The notes: generated by a model not told the origin, from the letters alone. A stretch of DNA of 64,000 nucleotides from Sporosarcina sp. HYO08 (GCF_001563475.1 NZ_LPUT01000027.1:1-64000), one strand, 5' to 3'; shown: positions 11,457 through 21,495, numbered from the stretch's first letter. A program made the numbers and translations.

Positions 11457-12263
11457 TTGAAGAAAAAAATCGCGTTATTATCCCTGCTGACGGTTCTAAC
11501 CGTATTTCTTGCGGGGTGTACGGAATTTAGGGATCCGATTTATGCCGACAGCAAAGGTTTTTGGAATGAATTTATCGTCTGGCCTTTAGTGTCGATGATT
11601 ACAACATTTAAAGATTTACTGGGTACATACGGACTTGGAATTGTTGCGGTAACGATCATTATCCGACTTGTATTACTTCCTTTAATGATCAAACAAGCAC
11701 AAAGCTCGAAAAAGATGCAGGGGCTGCAGCCTGAGTTGAAAGCATTAAAAGAAAAATATAAATCGAAAGACGCGGTGACGCAGCAAAAGTACCGTGAAGA
11801 AATGCAAAAAATGATGGCAGAAAAGAAAATTAATCCTGCCGCAGGTTGTTTGCCAATTTTGATTCAAATGCCGATTTTAATCGGTTTCTATCATGCGATT
11901 AACCGGATGAATGCAACGCCAGAGATCAATCTAGGCAACTTTTTCTGGTTTGAACTAGGCGTACCGAGCATTTCACTCGCGATTTTGGCAGGATTGATGC
12001 AATTTGCAGTGCTTCGTACAGGACCTGCAATGGATAATCCGCAAATGAAAACAATGATGTATATTATGCCGTTTATGATTATGATTTTTGGTACATTCTT
12101 ACCAGCGGCACTTGCGTTATATTGGGTCATCGGAAACATCATTTCAATGATCCAAAACATCTTTATTTACAAACCATTTAATAAAAAAGAAGTGGAACCT
12201 GTAAAAGCCTCTTCAAAATCACCTTCAAAGGCATCTGTAAAAGCAGGAGGGAAAAAGAAATGA
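11457..12263 (+). CDS. yidC: membrane protein insertase YidC/SpoIIIJ (OxaA1)
   Basis: A polytopic insertase of about 268 residues that assists SecYEG. It starts with a lipoprotein signal peptide (lipobox LAGC, cysteine near residue 21), then five membrane segments with the conserved arginine of the hydrophilic groove in VTIIIRLVLLPLM. TTG 11457 is preferred, preceded by GGGGG at seven bases; the upstream ATG 11442 lacks a site. In B. subtilis this paralogue is SpoIIIJ, needed for forespore gene expression. It overlaps jag by four bases. Confidence 0.95.
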   Translation: MKKKIALLSLLTVLTVFLAGCTEFRDPIYADSKGFWNEFIVWPLVSMITTFKDLLGTYGLGIVAVTIIIRLVLLPLMIKQAQSSKKMQGLQPELKALKEKYKSKDAVTQQKYREEMQKMMAEKKINPAAGCLPILIQMPILIGFYHAINRMNATPEINLGNFFWFELGVPSISLAILAGLMQFAVLRTGPAMDNPQMKTMMYIMPFMIMIFGTFLPAALALYWVIGNIISMIQNIFIYKPFNKKEVEPVKASSKSPSKASVKAGGKKK

Positions 12264-13051
12264 AAAGGATCACGAGAAGGGGAGCCACTGTAGAAGTGGC
12301 AATCTCATCAGCATTAGCAACACTTGGCGTGACACGCGATGAAGTAGAAGTCGAAATAATCGAAGAAGGTCGAAAAGGGTTTCTCGGTTTTGGCGCAAAA
12401 GAGGCTGAAGTGACGGTAACCGTCATTCGAGAAGAACCTTCCGTCCTTGAACAAATTGCACCTGCAGAAGAAATACAAGCACAGACGGTTGAAGTACCAG
12501 CAGAAACAGAAGAAGAATCTAAACAGAAAACAGAAGAAAAAGTTGAAGAGAATGAACAACAAGTGGAACCAAAAGAGGCAAGAGCCCAATTATCTGATGA
12601 AGCGGCGATTGCTGAAACAGAGCAATATTTAAAAGACGTTGCTAAACAAATGGGAATCTTAGACTTGAACGTGTCGCATGAAATCGAAGGGAAATATGTG
12701 ATGTTTCAGTTAGATAGCTCCAAAGCAGCGTTTCTGATTGGAAAACGAGGACAAACGTTAAATGCAATTCAGCAATTAGCGCAGCTCATTGCCAATAAAT
12801 CTGCAGAGCAATTCAAAGTTGTACGTGTTAATGTAGGTGATTATCGTGAACGCCGCGAGCAATCTTTGGAACAGCTGGCGGAGCGAATGGCTGATCGGGC
12901 ATCAAGAACAGGAGAGCGCGTTCAACTTGAACCGATGCCATCGCATGAAAGAAAAATCATTCATAACGCTTTATCGAATCGAATGGATATTGAAACGTAT
13001 TCTGAAGGAACCGATCCGCATCGATATCTTGTTATAGAAGCCATTAAATAA
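12260..13051 (+). CDS. jag: RNA-binding protein Jag/KhpB (SpoIIIJ-associated)
   Basis: A 263-residue protein with a Jag-N domain (1-52, including [13 protein letters not shown]), a long Glu/Lys/Gln-rich linker (about 60-115), a KH domain with [12 protein letters not shown], and a C-terminal R3H domain ([26 protein letters not shown]). KhpB proteins bind RNA and affect cell division and elongation in related Firmicutes. ATG overlaps the yidC stop by four bases, so the two are translationally coupled. A strong terminator follows. Confidence 0.95.
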   Translation: MKRITRRGATVEVAISSALATLGVTRDEVEVEIIEEGRKGFLGFGAKEAEVTVTVIREEPSVLEQIAPAEEIQAQTVEVPAETEEESKQKTEEKVEENEQQVEPKEARAQLSDEAAIAETEQYLKDVAKQMGILDLNVSHEIEGKYVMFQLDSSKAAFLIGKRGQTLNAIQQLAQLIANKSAEQFKVVRVNVGDYRERREQSLEQLAERMADRASRTGERVQLEPMPSHERKIIHNALSNRMDIETYSEGTDPHRYLVIEAIK

Positions 13052-13056
13052 TGATC

Positions 13057-13094
13057 AATCCCGCAATTGCTAAATATGCATTGCGGGATTTTTT
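13057..13094 (+). terminator. rnpA-yidC-jag terminator
   Basis: An 11-bp perfect stem AATCCCGCAAT (13057-13067) with ATTGCGGGATT (13080-13090), followed by T residues. It begins five bases after the jag stop. Confidence 0.92.
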
Positions 13095-13142
13095 GGTGTT
13101 TGGTATTATTCATTTTTTTGCAGCTTCCATCAACTTGGAAAC

Positions 13143-13151
13143 TTATCCACA
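13143..13151. promoter_or_regulatory. DnaA box between jag and mnmE
   Basis: A perfect TTATCCACA located 31 bases before the mnmE start. As I recall, the jag-thdF gap of B. subtilis is one of its oriC-outlying DnaA-box clusters. Only one perfect box is visible here. Confidence 0.6.
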
Positions 13152-13182
13152 TGTGAGTAACGAAGCCAGGAAGGTGAGTAAC

Positions 13183-14568
13183 GTGCATTTTGATACAATA
13201 GCTGCCATTTCAACTCCGATGGGAGAGGGCGCGATCGCCATTGTCCGGCTGAGTGGAGACGAAGCTATCCAAATAGCCGATCGTGTTTTCAGTTCGCCGT
13301 CGGGTAAAAAATTACTAGAAGCACCGTCACATACGATCCATTACGGTCATTTAATAGAACCTTCAACAGCAGAAGTAGTTGAAGAAGTCATGGTTTCGAT
13401 CATGAAAGCACCGAAAACATTTACGCGGGAAGACGTCGTAGAAATTAATTGTCATGGCGGTGTTGTTTCAGTTAAACGAGTCCTTGAACTTGTGCTTAAA
13501 CAAGGAGCCCGTCTTGCCGAGCCGGGAGAATTTACGAAACGTGCATTTTTAAATGGTCGGGTAGATTTATCGCAGGCGGAAGCCGTTATGGATTTAATCC
13601 GTGCAAAAACGGACCGTGCCATGAACGTCGCACTGAATCAGATGGAAGGAAGACTTTCCAGGCTGATCGGTGAATTGAGACAAGCGCTGCTTGAAACATT
13701 GGCGCAAGTTGAAGTAAATATTGATTATCCTGAGTACGATGACGTAGAAGAGATGACGATTCCTTTAATGATTGAAAAATGTACGTGGGTGAAAAGTGAG
13801 ATTGAAAAATTGCTTCGTACATCTTCACAAGGAAAGATTTTACGTGAAGGCCTTTCAACAGTCATTATTGGCAGACCAAACGTAGGGAAGTCTTCTTTAT
13901 TGAATAGTCTCGTACAGGAAAATAAAGCAATTGTAACCGACATTGCTGGGACAACCCGTGATATTATAGAAGAATACGTCAATGTTCGCGGTGTACCACT
14001 TCGTCTAGTTGATACAGCGGGTATTCGGGAGACGGAAGACATTGTTGAACGAATTGGCGTAGAACGGTCAAGACAAGTTCTGAAAGAGGCGGATTTAATT
14101 TTACTTGTCCTTAATAACTCCGAACCATTGACGCAGGAAGATGAGCGGCTTTTTGAAGCCATCAGCGGAATGGATACCATTGTGGTGATCAACAAAACTG
14201 ATTTGCCGCAAAAAATTGATCTCCAAAAGGTGAAGGAACTTGCTGGAGATGGAAAAGTCGTAACAACATCTTTATTGCAAGATGAAGGGATCGATGAATT
14301 AGAAGAAGCGATCGCTGAATTGTTTTTTGAGGGAACAATTGAATCCGGCGACTTAACATATGTATCAAACGCAAGACATATTGCGTTGCTTGATAAAGCA
14401 AAAGAGACCATTACGGATGCGCTCCGTGCTGCAGAAATGGGCGTACCAGTTGATATGATTCAAATAGACGTAACACGGACATGGGAAATTCTTGGGGAAA
14501 TTATTGGAGATACAGTCCAGGAAAGCCTAATTAACCAGCTTTTTTCACAATTTTGCTTGGGGAAATAA
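13183..14568 (+). CDS. mnmE: tRNA uridine-5-carboxymethylaminomethyl modification GTPase MnmE
   Basis: A 461-residue GTPase that with MnmG installs cmnm5 at wobble uridine 34. The N-terminal tetrahydrofolate-binding domain begins [20 protein letters not shown]. The G domain has [24 protein letters not shown] and NKTD, and the C-terminus is the invariant FCLGK. I choose GTG 13183 (VHFDTIAA) behind AGGAAGGTGAG; the open frame extends back to 13051, but that stretch is the jag terminator and intergenic DNA. MnmG follows 73 bases later. Confidence 0.96.
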   Translation: MHFDTIAAISTPMGEGAIAIVRLSGDEAIQIADRVFSSPSGKKLLEAPSHTIHYGHLIEPSTAEVVEEVMVSIMKAPKTFTREDVVEINCHGGVVSVKRVLELVLKQGARLAEPGEFTKRAFLNGRVDLSQAEAVMDLIRAKTDRAMNVALNQMEGRLSRLIGELRQALLETLAQVEVNIDYPEYDDVEEMTIPLMIEKCTWVKSEIEKLLRTSSQGKILREGLSTVIIGRPNVGKSSLLNSLVQENKAIVTDIAGTTRDIIEEYVNVRGVPLRLVDTAGIRETEDIVERIGVERSRQVLKEADLILLVLNNSEPLTQEDERLFEAISGMDTIVVINKTDLPQKIDLQKVKELAGDGKVVTTSLLQDEGIDELEEAIAELFFEGTIESGDLTYVSNARHIALLDKAKETITDALRAAEMGVPVDMIQIDVTRTWEILGEIIGDTVQESLINQLFSQFCLGK

Positions 14569-14641
14569 GCAGGAGGGCAGGACCGTACAAATTGTCTTTT
14601 TGCCTTGTGAATACTCTCAAAATAGGAAGGATGAAACGAAC

Positions 14642-16531
14642 ATGCCAAAATATGAAGCAGGCACGTTCGACGTAATTGTCATTGGTGCCGGGCATGCCGG
14701 CTCAGAGGCGGCACTTGCTGCTGCCAAAATGGGTGCATCGACGCTCGTTTTAACGATGAATCTCGATATGATTGCTTTCATGCCATGTAATCCGTCACTA
14801 GGTGGTCCTGCTAAAGGAATCATCGTGCGTGAAATTGACGCGTTGGGCGGTGCGATGGGGAAAGTAATCGACAAAACACATATCCAAATGCGGATGTTGA
14901 ATACAGGGAAAGGACCCGCAGTTCGTGCTTTGCGCGCGCAAGCGGACAAAGTCCTTTACCAATCGGAAATGAAACGTCTTCTAGAAGAACAAGAAAATTT
15001 AACGTTGCATCAAGGCGTCGTTGAAGAAATGATTATTGAAGACGATGAAGTAAAGGGTGTTATTACACAAGTTGGCGCAATTTACCGTGCGAAAACGGTT
15101 ATTATTACGACAGGTACCTTTTTACGCGGAGAAATTATTATCGGCGATTTGAAATATTCAAGCGGTCCGAATAACCAAATGCCAGCAATTGGGTTAGCGG
15201 ATCATATTCGTGAATTAGGCTTTGACATGGTCCGTTTTAAAACGGGGACACCACCGCGTGTGAACAGTAAAACGATTGACTATAGCCAAATGGAAATTCA
15301 GCCGGGTGATGATGTGCCGCGTGCATTTAGTTTTGAAACGACGGAATTCATCATGGATCAATTGCCGTGCTGGTTAACGTACACAACGCCGACAACACAT
15401 CAAATTATTAATGATAACCTACACATGTCTCCGATGTATTCGGGCATGATTAAAGGAAAAGGGCCAAGTTACTGTCCTTCCATAGAAGACAAAATCGTTC
15501 GTTTTGCGGATAAGGCCCGTCACCAAGTATTTTTAGAGCCAGAAGGACGCAATACGAAAGAGATGTATATTCAAGGATTGTCCACGAGTTTGCCAGAGCA
15601 CATTCAACGCAAACTAATTGAAAGTGTACCGGGTCTTGAAAAAGCTGAAATGATGCGTGCGGGGTATGCGATTGAATACGATTCAATCATGCCAACACAG
15701 TTATGGCCGACATTAGAGACGAAAAAAATCCGTAATTTATATACAGCTGGTCAGTTAAACGGTACATCTGGGTATGAAGAAGCGGCGGCCCAAGGAATTA
15801 TGGCCGGGATTAACGCAGCTTCACGCGTACTAGGTCAACCAGAGCGTGTACTTGGCCGTTCAGATGCGTATATCGGCGTCTTAATTGACGATCTTGTGAC
15901 AAAAGGAACGGCTGAGCCGTATCGGATGCTTACATCTCGTGCAGAATACCGACTACTGCTTCGTCATGATAATGCAGATCTTCGTTTGACAGAAATCGGA
16001 CATGACATCGGTTTAATTAGCAGAGAGCGTTATGAAGCATTCCTTGTGAAAAAACAACAAATCGAAGAAGAAATCGAACGTTTACGTAACTTATCAATTA
16101 AACCTGAACCATTTGTGCAAGAGATTATTGCAGAATCAAATGGTGCATCACTTCGCGAACCGTTAAAAGCGGCAGACCTTCTAAAACGTCCAGAAATGAA
16201 GTATAGTCAAATTGAACGGATTGTTCCGCTAGAAACGGAATTATCGGATGAAGTGAAAGAGCAAGTTGAAATTTTTATTAAATATGAGGGATATATTGAG
16301 AAATCGATGCAACAAGTCGAGAAACTCAAGAAAATGGAAAACAAAAAAATCCCTGAGAATATTGATTATCATGCGATTGCTGGAATTGCAAAGGAAGCGA
16401 AAGCCATGTTGAACGAAGTAAGACCTTTGTCCATCGCACAAGCATCTCGAATATCCGGCGTCAATCCGGCTGATATTTCAATTCTTCTTGTTTATATTGA
16501 GCAAGGAAGAATTGCAAAAATATCCGGTTAA
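14642..16531 (+). CDS. mnmG: tRNA modification FAD enzyme MnmG (GidA)
   Basis: A 629-residue FAD- and NADH-dependent partner of MnmE. The N-terminal Rossmann motif is [12 protein letters not shown], followed by [13 protein letters not shown] and [21 protein letters not shown], and the C-terminal helical MnmE-binding region ends [25 protein letters not shown] 14642 gives [13 protein letters not shown], matching the family start. Its stop codon is the first part of a 16-bp inverted repeat that opens an unusual intergenic element. Confidence 0.97.
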   Translation: MPKYEAGTFDVIVIGAGHAGSEAALAAAKMGASTLVLTMNLDMIAFMPCNPSLGGPAKGIIVREIDALGGAMGKVIDKTHIQMRMLNTGKGPAVRALRAQADKVLYQSEMKRLLEEQENLTLHQGVVEEMIIEDDEVKGVITQVGAIYRAKTVIITTGTFLRGEIIIGDLKYSSGPNNQMPAIGLADHIRELGFDMVRFKTGTPPRVNSKTIDYSQMEIQPGDDVPRAFSFETTEFIMDQLPCWLTYTTPTTHQIINDNLHMSPMYSGMIKGKGPSYCPSIEDKIVRFADKARHQVFLEPEGRNTKEMYIQGLSTSLPEHIQRKLIESVPGLEKAEMMRAGYAIEYDSIMPTQLWPTLETKKIRNLYTAGQLNGTSGYEEAAAQGIMAGINAASRVLGQPERVLGRSDAYIGVLIDDLVTKGTAEPYRMLTSRAEYRLLLRHDNADLRLTEIGHDIGLISRERYEAFLVKKQQIEEEIERLRNLSIKPEPFVQEIIAESNGASLREPLKAADLLKRPEMKYSQIERIVPLETELSDEVKEQVEIFIKYEGYIEKSMQQVEKLKKMENKKIPENIDYHAIAGIAKEAKAMLNEVRPLSIAQASRISGVNPADISILLVYIEQGRIAKISG

Positions 16532-16712
16532 CTTGAATTAGCGGAAGCCCGCTAATTCAAGTTAGGCCTCTGGCGGATGTCATGGATTTTGAAAGGATTT
16601 AAGGAAGACAGTCTAAGTGCGCGGTGTCCTGTCGCAACGACTGCATGACCTACATCCTGTATAGGTCCCCATTCAAAATCCAGACGCAATTACGCCGAGG
16701 CGTAATTGATCG
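16529..16712 (+). repeat. structured intergenic element of unknown function
   Basis: Between mnmG and rsmG lie about 185 bases rich in inverted repeats. The left end is a perfect 16-bp hairpin (16529-16544 with 16549-16564) with no T run, containing the mnmG stop. A 10-bp stem, GGATTTTGAA (16584-16593) with TTCAAAATCC (16672-16681), encloses 78 bases that include GTCG-CAA-CGAC (16631-16641) and GACCTA/TAGGTC (16647-16667). The right end is CAATTACGCC/GGCGTAATTG (about 16687-16708). It looks like a dispersed MITE or REP-like unit or a structured RNA. No protein family is evident. Confidence 0.6.
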
Positions 16713-16720
16713 TATAGACT

Positions 16721-16751
16721 GATGCGGAGTTTTTTCCGCATCATTTTTTTT
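16721..16751 (+). terminator. terminator upstream of rsmG
   Basis: GATGCGGA (16721-16728), six-base loop, TCCGCATC (16735-16742), then a T run to 16751. It ends the mnmE-mnmG transcript after the structured element, so the element would be transcribed. Confidence 0.88.
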
Positions 16752-16787
16752 AATAATACTTACATAACCGACGAGGAGGGATCGCCT

Positions 16788-17501
16788 TTGAACGAAGAAC
16801 AGTTTATTCACGCACTGAAGGAAAAAGGAATTGAATTGAACGAAAAACAAATCGCTCAATTTAAGCGGTACTTTGAATGTTTAGTAGAGTGGAATGAAAA
16901 AATGAATTTGACGGCCATTACAGATGCACCGTCTGTGTACTTGAAACACTTCTATGACTCTATTTCCGCTGCTTTTTTCGTCAATCTGAAAGGTGAAAAG
17001 AAAATTTGTGACGTAGGGGCGGGTGCTGGTTTTCCGAGCCTACCTTTAAAAATTTGCTTTCCAGAGCTTCAAGTGACAATCGTTGATTCATTAAACAAAC
17101 GAATTGGTTTCTTAGAACATTTGGCGGGTGAACTTCAATTGGAGAAGGTAGAGTTCGTCCATGCACGTGCCGAAGATTTTGGACAAAATTCCGCGTATCG
17201 AGAACAGTTTGATCTTGTTATCGCGCGTGCGGTTGCACGTTTAACAGTGTTGTCGGAGCTTTGTGTTCCACTTGTCAAACAAGGAGGACTTTTCGTTGCC
17301 ATGAAGGGTGCTGCGGCAGAAGAAGAACTCGTCGATGCCAAAAAGGCACTGTCTATTTTAGGCGCATCAGTTAATGAAAAATATGCATTTACATTGCCAA
17401 TTGAAAATAGTGAGCGAAATATTTTCATTTTGAATAAAGACAAAAAAACTCCGAAAAAATATCCGCGTAAACCAGGTGTACCGAACAAATCACCTTTGTG
17501 A
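16788..17501 (+). CDS. rsmG: 16S rRNA (guanine-527-N7)-methyltransferase RsmG (GidB)
   Basis: A 237-residue SAM-dependent methyltransferase modifying G527 of 16S rRNA; loss gives low-level streptomycin resistance in other bacteria. The SAM motif is [16 protein letters not shown], with [12 protein letters not shown] and [14 protein letters not shown], and the C-terminus is [18 protein letters not shown] 16788 follows GAGGAGGG with seven-base spacing and matches the family start. The open frame extends back into the preceding terminator, which is not coding. Confidence 0.96.
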   Translation: MNEEQFIHALKEKGIELNEKQIAQFKRYFECLVEWNEKMNLTAITDAPSVYLKHFYDSISAAFFVNLKGEKKICDVGAGAGFPSLPLKICFPELQVTIVDSLNKRIGFLEHLAGELQLEKVEFVHARAEDFGQNSAYREQFDLVIARAVARLTVLSELCVPLVKQGGLFVAMKGAAAEEELVDAKKALSILGASVNEKYAFTLPIENSERNIFILNKDKKTPKKYPRKPGVPNKSPL

Positions 17502-17505
17502 TTGT

Positions 17506-17521
17506 TGTTTCACGTGGAACA
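17506..17521. promoter_or_regulatory. parS: parS centromere site
   Basis: TGTTTCACGTGGAACA is the exact reverse complement of the B. subtilis parS consensus TGTTCCACGTGAAACA, 16 of 16. It lies in the rsmG-noc gap, four bases past the rsmG stop. ParB (Spo0J) loads here and spreads. Confidence 0.95.
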
Positions 17522-17594
17522 AGAAAAGGAAAATCTAATTATCATAAAGAAATAGTAAAATAGGGAGTAGTCTTGTAAAGGTGGTGTCGGGGGA

Positions 17595-18461
17595 ATGAAA
17601 AGTCCTTTTTCACGGTTTTTTGGCGGAGGAGAGAAGGAAGCAAAACTACCGTTAGAAAACGAAGGAAGTCAACATGAAAAGGTCGAACAAGTGAAAATTG
17701 ACTCAATAAAACCGAATAAATATCAGCCGCGTACAATTTTTTCTGAAGAAAAGATTGAAGAGTTGGCACGCACAATTCATACACACGGGGTTATTCAGCC
17801 AATTGTTATTCGAAAATCCGAAGAAGATCAATACGAAATCATCGCAGGTGAACGAAGATACCGTGCCATGAAAAAACTTGGATGGACAGAAGTTCCCGCG
17901 ATTATTCGAAATCTGGATGATCGTGAAACTGCTTCGATTGCATTAATTGAAAACTTACAGCGGGAAGAATTGACTGCAATTGAAGAGGCATTTGCCTATG
18001 AAAAATTACTGGAACTCCATGCGATCACACAAGAGGCGCTGGCCCAAAGACTGGGAAAAGGACAGTCAACCATTGCCAACAAATTACGATTGTTGAAACT
18101 CCCAGAAAATGTTCAACAAGCTATTTTACAAAAAGTAATTTCGGAGCGGCATGCAAGGGCACTTATTCCATTGAAGGATCCAGAACTTCAAAATGTAGCG
18201 CTTCAAGAAGTAATCGATCATCAATATAATGTTAAGCAGCTTGAGGAGCGTATCCAACAATTATTGAAGCCTGAAAATGAACCAAAAGAAACCAAAAAAC
18301 CAAAACAAAGAAAGTCTGTGAGTAAGGATGTTCGGATTGCCATGAATACAATTCGCCAATCGCTCGCACTCGTAACAAAAAGTGGCATAGACGTCAAAAC
18401 AGAAGAAGAAGAATCCGAGGATTTTTACATGATTACCGTAAAAATACCAAAGAAAAAGTAA
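17595..18461 (+). CDS. noc: nucleoid occlusion protein Noc
   Basis: A 288-residue ParB paralogue that binds Noc-binding sites and the membrane and blocks division over the nucleoid. The N-terminus [10 protein letters not shown] is the basic, aromatic membrane-targeting helix specific to Noc. A ParB/Srx CTP-binding fold follows ([33 protein letters not shown]), then a helix-turn-helix with [22 protein letters not shown]. The C-terminal dimer domain ends [11 protein letters not shown] 17595 follows a GGTGG site. It lies directly before soj-parB as in B. subtilis. Confidence 0.96.
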   Translation: MKSPFSRFFGGGEKEAKLPLENEGSQHEKVEQVKIDSIKPNKYQPRTIFSEEKIEELARTIHTHGVIQPIVIRKSEEDQYEIIAGERRYRAMKKLGWTEVPAIIRNLDDRETASIALIENLQREELTAIEEAFAYEKLLELHAITQEALAQRLGKGQSTIANKLRLLKLPENVQQAILQKVISERHARALIPLKDPELQNVALQEVIDHQYNVKQLEERIQQLLKPENEPKETKKPKQRKSVSKDVRIAMNTIRQSLALVTKSGIDVKTEEEESEDFYMITVKIPKKK

Positions 18462-18467
18462 TGCCAT

Positions 18468-18497
18468 ACTCTTGCTCGCTGTAGCAGGAGTTTTTTT
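18468..18497 (+). terminator. noc terminator
   Basis: ACTCTTGCT (18468-18476), six-base loop, AGCAGGAGT (18483-18491) with one G-T pair, then seven Ts. Confidence 0.85.
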
Positions 18498-18564
18498 ACT
18501 ATTGATGATAGAAATTTGTTAGTATAGAGTTATATTATTAGAGCACAGGAAAGCAGGTGCAAGC

Positions 18565-19326
18565 TTGGGTAGAACACTAGCGATTGCCAACCAAAAAGGG
18601 GGCGTCGGAAAAACAACAACATCCGTTAATCTAAGTGCTTGCCTTGCCCATATAGGCAAAAAGGTCCTTTTGATCGATACTGATCCTCAGGGGAATTCAA
18701 CGAGTGGGGTAGGGATTAACAAAGGCGATGTCCAACATTGTATTTATGATGTTTTAATCGACGATGTTGATATTCAAAGCGTCATACTTAAAACAGAATT
18801 AGACAATTTGGATGTCATTCCAGCTACGATCTCCTTGGCAGGCGCAGAAATTGAACTTGTTTCAACGATTTCTAGGGAAGTACGGATGAAACATGCCATA
18901 CAAGAAATAAGAGATAACTATGATTATATCGTTATCGATTGCCCTCCTTCACTTGGACTTTTGACAATCAATGCATTAACGGCGGCAGATTCGATTGTCA
19001 TTCCAGTGCAATGCGAATACTATGCGCTAGAAGGGTTGAGTCAATTGTTGAGCACAATACGTCTTGTGCAAAAGCATTTAAACGAGGATTTGATGATCGA
19101 TGGTGTGTTATTAACAATGTTTGACGCAAGAACTAATCTAGGAATTCAAGTAATAGAGGAAGTAAAAAAGTATTTTCAAGAAAAAGTGTACAGAACGATC
19201 ATTCCACGAAATGTACGATTAAGTGAAGCACCGAGTCATGGACAGCCGATTATTACGTATGACCCAAGATCTCGCGGTGCGGAAGTATATTTAGAGTTGG
19301 CAAAGGAAGTGGTGCACAATGGGTAA
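18565..19326 (+). CDS. soj: chromosome partitioning ATPase ParA/Soj
   Basis: A 253-residue Walker-type ATPase with deviant Walker A KGGVGKTTTSVNLS, Walker A' LLIDTDPQGN and Walker B YIVIDCPPSLG. It acts with ParB in origin segregation and in B. subtilis also modulates DnaA. The start is TTG 18565. It overlaps parB by eight bases. Confidence 0.96.
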   Translation: MGRTLAIANQKGGVGKTTTSVNLSACLAHIGKKVLLIDTDPQGNSTSGVGINKGDVQHCIYDVLIDDVDIQSVILKTELDNLDVIPATISLAGAEIELVSTISREVRMKHAIQEIRDNYDYIVIDCPPSLGLLTINALTAADSIVIPVQCEYYALEGLSQLLSTIRLVQKHLNEDLMIDGVLLTMFDARTNLGIQVIEEVKKYFQEKVYRTIIPRNVRLSEAPSHGQPIITYDPRSRGAEVYLELAKEVVHNG

Positions 19327-20158
19327 AGGACTTGGAAAAGGTTTGAATGCTTTATTTCGGGATGAGTCTGTGAAAAAGGCTGAAACAGTTGAAAAAATTC
19401 ATGTAAAAAGTATTAAGGCAAATCCTTACCAACCTAGAAAAAACTTCGATGAAAATGCGATCCAAGAGCTATGTGACTCTATTAAAGAACACGGAATACT
19501 ACAACCAATTATTTTGCGTAAAACAGGTACAAGCTATGAAATTGTCGTTGGTGAAAGAAGATTTCGTGCGGCAAAAATGGCAGGATTAAAAGTAATACCC
19601 GCCGTTGTTCGATCTCTAACAGACCAAGAATCGATGGAACTAGCAATCCTTGAAAATTTGCAGCGAGAAGATTTAACACCTATTGAAGAAGCGGAAGCTT
19701 ACCAGAAGCTAATAGATAACTTAAGTTTAACACAAGAACAACTTGCCATTCGTCTGGGGAAAAGCAGACCCCATATTGCCAATCATATTCGATTGCTAAC
19801 GTTGCCTGATCAAGTAAGGAAATACATTATGGAAAGCAAATTGTCGATGGGGCATGGACGTACATTGCTTGGACTTCGGAAAAAAGAACAAATTCCACTC
19901 GTCGCCGAGCGGACCATGAAAGAAGGGCTAAACGTTCGTCAGCTTGAACAGCTTGTTCAACGGATGAATGAAGATGTTCCACGTGAAACGAAGCCAGAAA
20001 AGAAAAAGGATTTGTTTCTCGCTGAACAGGAAACGAATTTACGTGATTATTTCGGAACGAATGTCACAATCAAAAAATCCAAAAACAAAGGGAAAATTGA
20101 AATTGAGTTTTTCTCCGAAGAAGATTTCGAACGTATTTTAGAGTTGTTAAACGATTAA
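19319..20158 (+). CDS. parB: chromosome partitioning protein ParB/Spo0J
   Basis: A 279-residue CTP-dependent DNA clamp that loads at parS. It begins with the KGLGKGLNALF motif that stimulates Soj ATPase, then PYQPRKNFDE, GERRFRAAK and ENLQREDLTPIEEAEAY, a helix-turn-helix LAIRLGKSRPHIANHIRLL, and the dimerisation domain at the end. Its coding sequence contains a parS site. ATG overlaps the soj stop. Confidence 0.97.
   Translation: MGKGLGKGLNALFRDESVKKAETVEKIHVKSIKANPYQPRKNFDENAIQELCDSIKEHGILQPIILRKTGTSYEIVVGERRFRAAKMAGLKVIPAVVRSLTDQESMELAILENLQREDLTPIEEAEAYQKLIDNLSLTQEQLAIRLGKSRPHIANHIRLLTLPDQVRKYIMESKLSMGHGRTLLGLRKKEQIPLVAERTMKEGLNVRQLEQLVQRMNEDVPRETKPEKKKDLFLAEQETNLRDYFGTNVTIKKSKNKGKIEIEFFSEEDFERILELLND
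19975..19990. promoter_or_regulatory. parS: parS site inside parB
   Basis: TGTTCCACGTGAAACG matches the parS consensus at 15 of 16 bases. B. subtilis also carries a parS site inside spo0J, so both position and sequence are conserved despite the coding constraint. Confidence 0.92.
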
Positions 20159-20165
20159 GCAGATG

Positions 20166-20202
20166 CCTATTTTGCATGAAATGCAAAATAGGTATTATTT
20201 TT
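20166..20202 (+). terminator. soj-parB terminator
   Basis: A 12-bp perfect stem CCTATTTTGCAT (20166-20177) with ATGCAAAATAGG (20181-20192), loop GAA, followed by TATTATTTTT. Confidence 0.8.
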
Positions 20203-20238
20203 ACATGCAGGTTTAATAGACGGGGTGGAAGTGATGGT

Positions 20239-20943
20239 ATGGTATTGTTTGGCACGATTGTTAATGCGATCTTAATTGTCGTCGGGGCAATTATTGGAAG
20301 ATTTTTGCACAATATTCCCGAGCGGATGAAAGAAACGGTCATGTACGGAATCGGACTTGCAGTTGCGGTGATTGGTATACAAATGACATTTGAAAGTACA
20401 CAAATTTTGATCGTCATTATTAGTATTGTTTTAGGAGCGGTCATTGGCGAGTGGATGGATCTCGATCAAAAAATAAATAAGCTCGGTCATTGGATTGAAA
20501 GTAAAATGCCAACCAAAAAAGAAGGACCTGGTATTGCGCAAGGGTTTGTGACGGCTACGCTTATTTTTGTAGTAGGTTCAATGGCCATCATCGGTGCCAT
20601 TGATAGCGGTCTTAGAAACGATCATGATGTTTTACTGTTAAAAGGTATTATTGACGGATTTACGTCCATTATTTTAAGTTCGACCATTGGCATTGGCGTG
20701 GCATTTGCCGCAGCACCAGTCTTCCTTTATCAAGGTGTGATTACGTTATTTGCCACGCAAATTAGCAAGTTTATCCCGGACGAATTACTAAGTTTTTTCA
20801 TTTCAGAAATGACAGCTACGGGCGGACTAATGATCTTGGCGATTGGTCTTAATTTAATTGGATTGACGAAGATGCGTGTTGCGAATTTGATTCCAGGCAT
20901 TGCTGTTGTCGGTGTCATTGTGACGATTATTTACATGTTTTGA
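20239..20943 (+). CDS. DUF554 family membrane protein
   Basis: A protein of about 234 residues with six or more hydrophobic segments and Gly-rich turns (GTIVNAILIVVGAIIG, IIDGFTSIILSSTIGIG, EMTATGGLMILAIGLNLIG), characteristic of DUF554 (YdfK/YqgA-like). Function is unknown; a transport role is assumed. ATG 20239 is the in-frame start behind GGGGTGG, giving MVLFGTIVN. The last 90 bases overlap the 3' end of yyaC on the opposite strand. Confidence 0.85.
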   Translation: MVLFGTIVNAILIVVGAIIGRFLHNIPERMKETVMYGIGLAVAVIGIQMTFESTQILIVIISIVLGAVIGEWMDLDQKINKLGHWIESKMPTKKEGPGIAQGFVTATLIFVVGSMAIIGAIDSGLRNDHDVLLLKGIIDGFTSIILSSTIGIGVAFAAAPVFLYQGVITLFATQISKFIPDELLSFFISEMTATGGLMILAIGLNLIGLTKMRVANLIPGIAVVGVIVTIIYMF

Positions 20944-21495
20944 TTGATAACGGCTAAAGGCAAGTTGGAGGGAACGGGTTAAAATTCGGCTCATTTCGAA
21001 AGGAAGATGAAGGCGTGTACTTTGAAGTACTGCATGCTCCATGAATCCTGCGATATTGACAATCCCTTTTACAGAGATATCTCCTACGGGTGGTAGTTCT
21101 TTTCCAACTGCTTTACCTGGAAGAATGGGGCCCTTGTGAAAAAGAAGTTGTCCAACTGAATCACTTTTCCCCAAACAAGCATCAATCGCTACAATAAATG
21201 CAGCTGGATTTGACCTTTTTACTTCATCTAAACGTTGTTGTAAATTTAAAGCGTGCAATGGGTTTTCTAATGTACCGACAATAGGAAAAGGAAATAAGGG
21301 TGATTCAGATAGATGCGATCCTGTCAGCGGACCGAGCGCATCACCGGTTGAACGATCGGTACCAATACAAAGAAACATCAGTTCATGCGTACCAAAAGGA
21401 AGATGCTCTAGGAATAATGTACTCAGTTTCCAAACGGCACCTGTTTCTTTATAATGGATTCGATAGTCGTACGATGAGGAAAAAGTATTTCGCAT
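20854..21495 (-). CDS. yyaC: YyaC family spore protease-like protein
   Basis: A 213-residue protein with the YyaC/GPR-like core: FLCIGTDRSTGDALGPL, then VGTLENPLHALN, VAIDACLGKSDSVGQLLF and the Gly-rich KGIVNIAGFMEH segment. YyaC proteins are sporulation-associated relatives of the Gpr family; the substrate is not established. ATG 21495 has GGAG seven bases upstream. The C-terminal 30 residues (after RYQSKHV) are polar and lie antisense to the DUF554 gene, so the natural stop may be an extension. Confidence 0.88.
   Translation of the reverse strand: MRNTFSSSYDYRIHYKETGAVWKLSTLFLEHLPFGTHELMFLCIGTDRSTGDALGPLTGSHLSESPLFPFPIVGTLENPLHALNLQQRLDEVKRSNPAAFIVAIDACLGKSDSVGQLLFHKGPILPGKAVGKELPPVGDISVKGIVNIAGFMEHAVLQSTRLHLPFEMSRILTRSLQLAFSRYQSKHVNNRHNDTDNSNAWNQIRNTHLRQSN

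Noticed and set aside
13051..13182. 44-codon N-terminal extension of MnmE
   Set aside because: It reads through the jag terminator and a DnaA box; the family start is at GTG 13183.
13725..14411. 228-codon ORF antisense to mnmE
   Set aside because: Shadow frame of a strongly conserved gene, low-complexity Ser/Thr-rich translation, no ribosome binding site.
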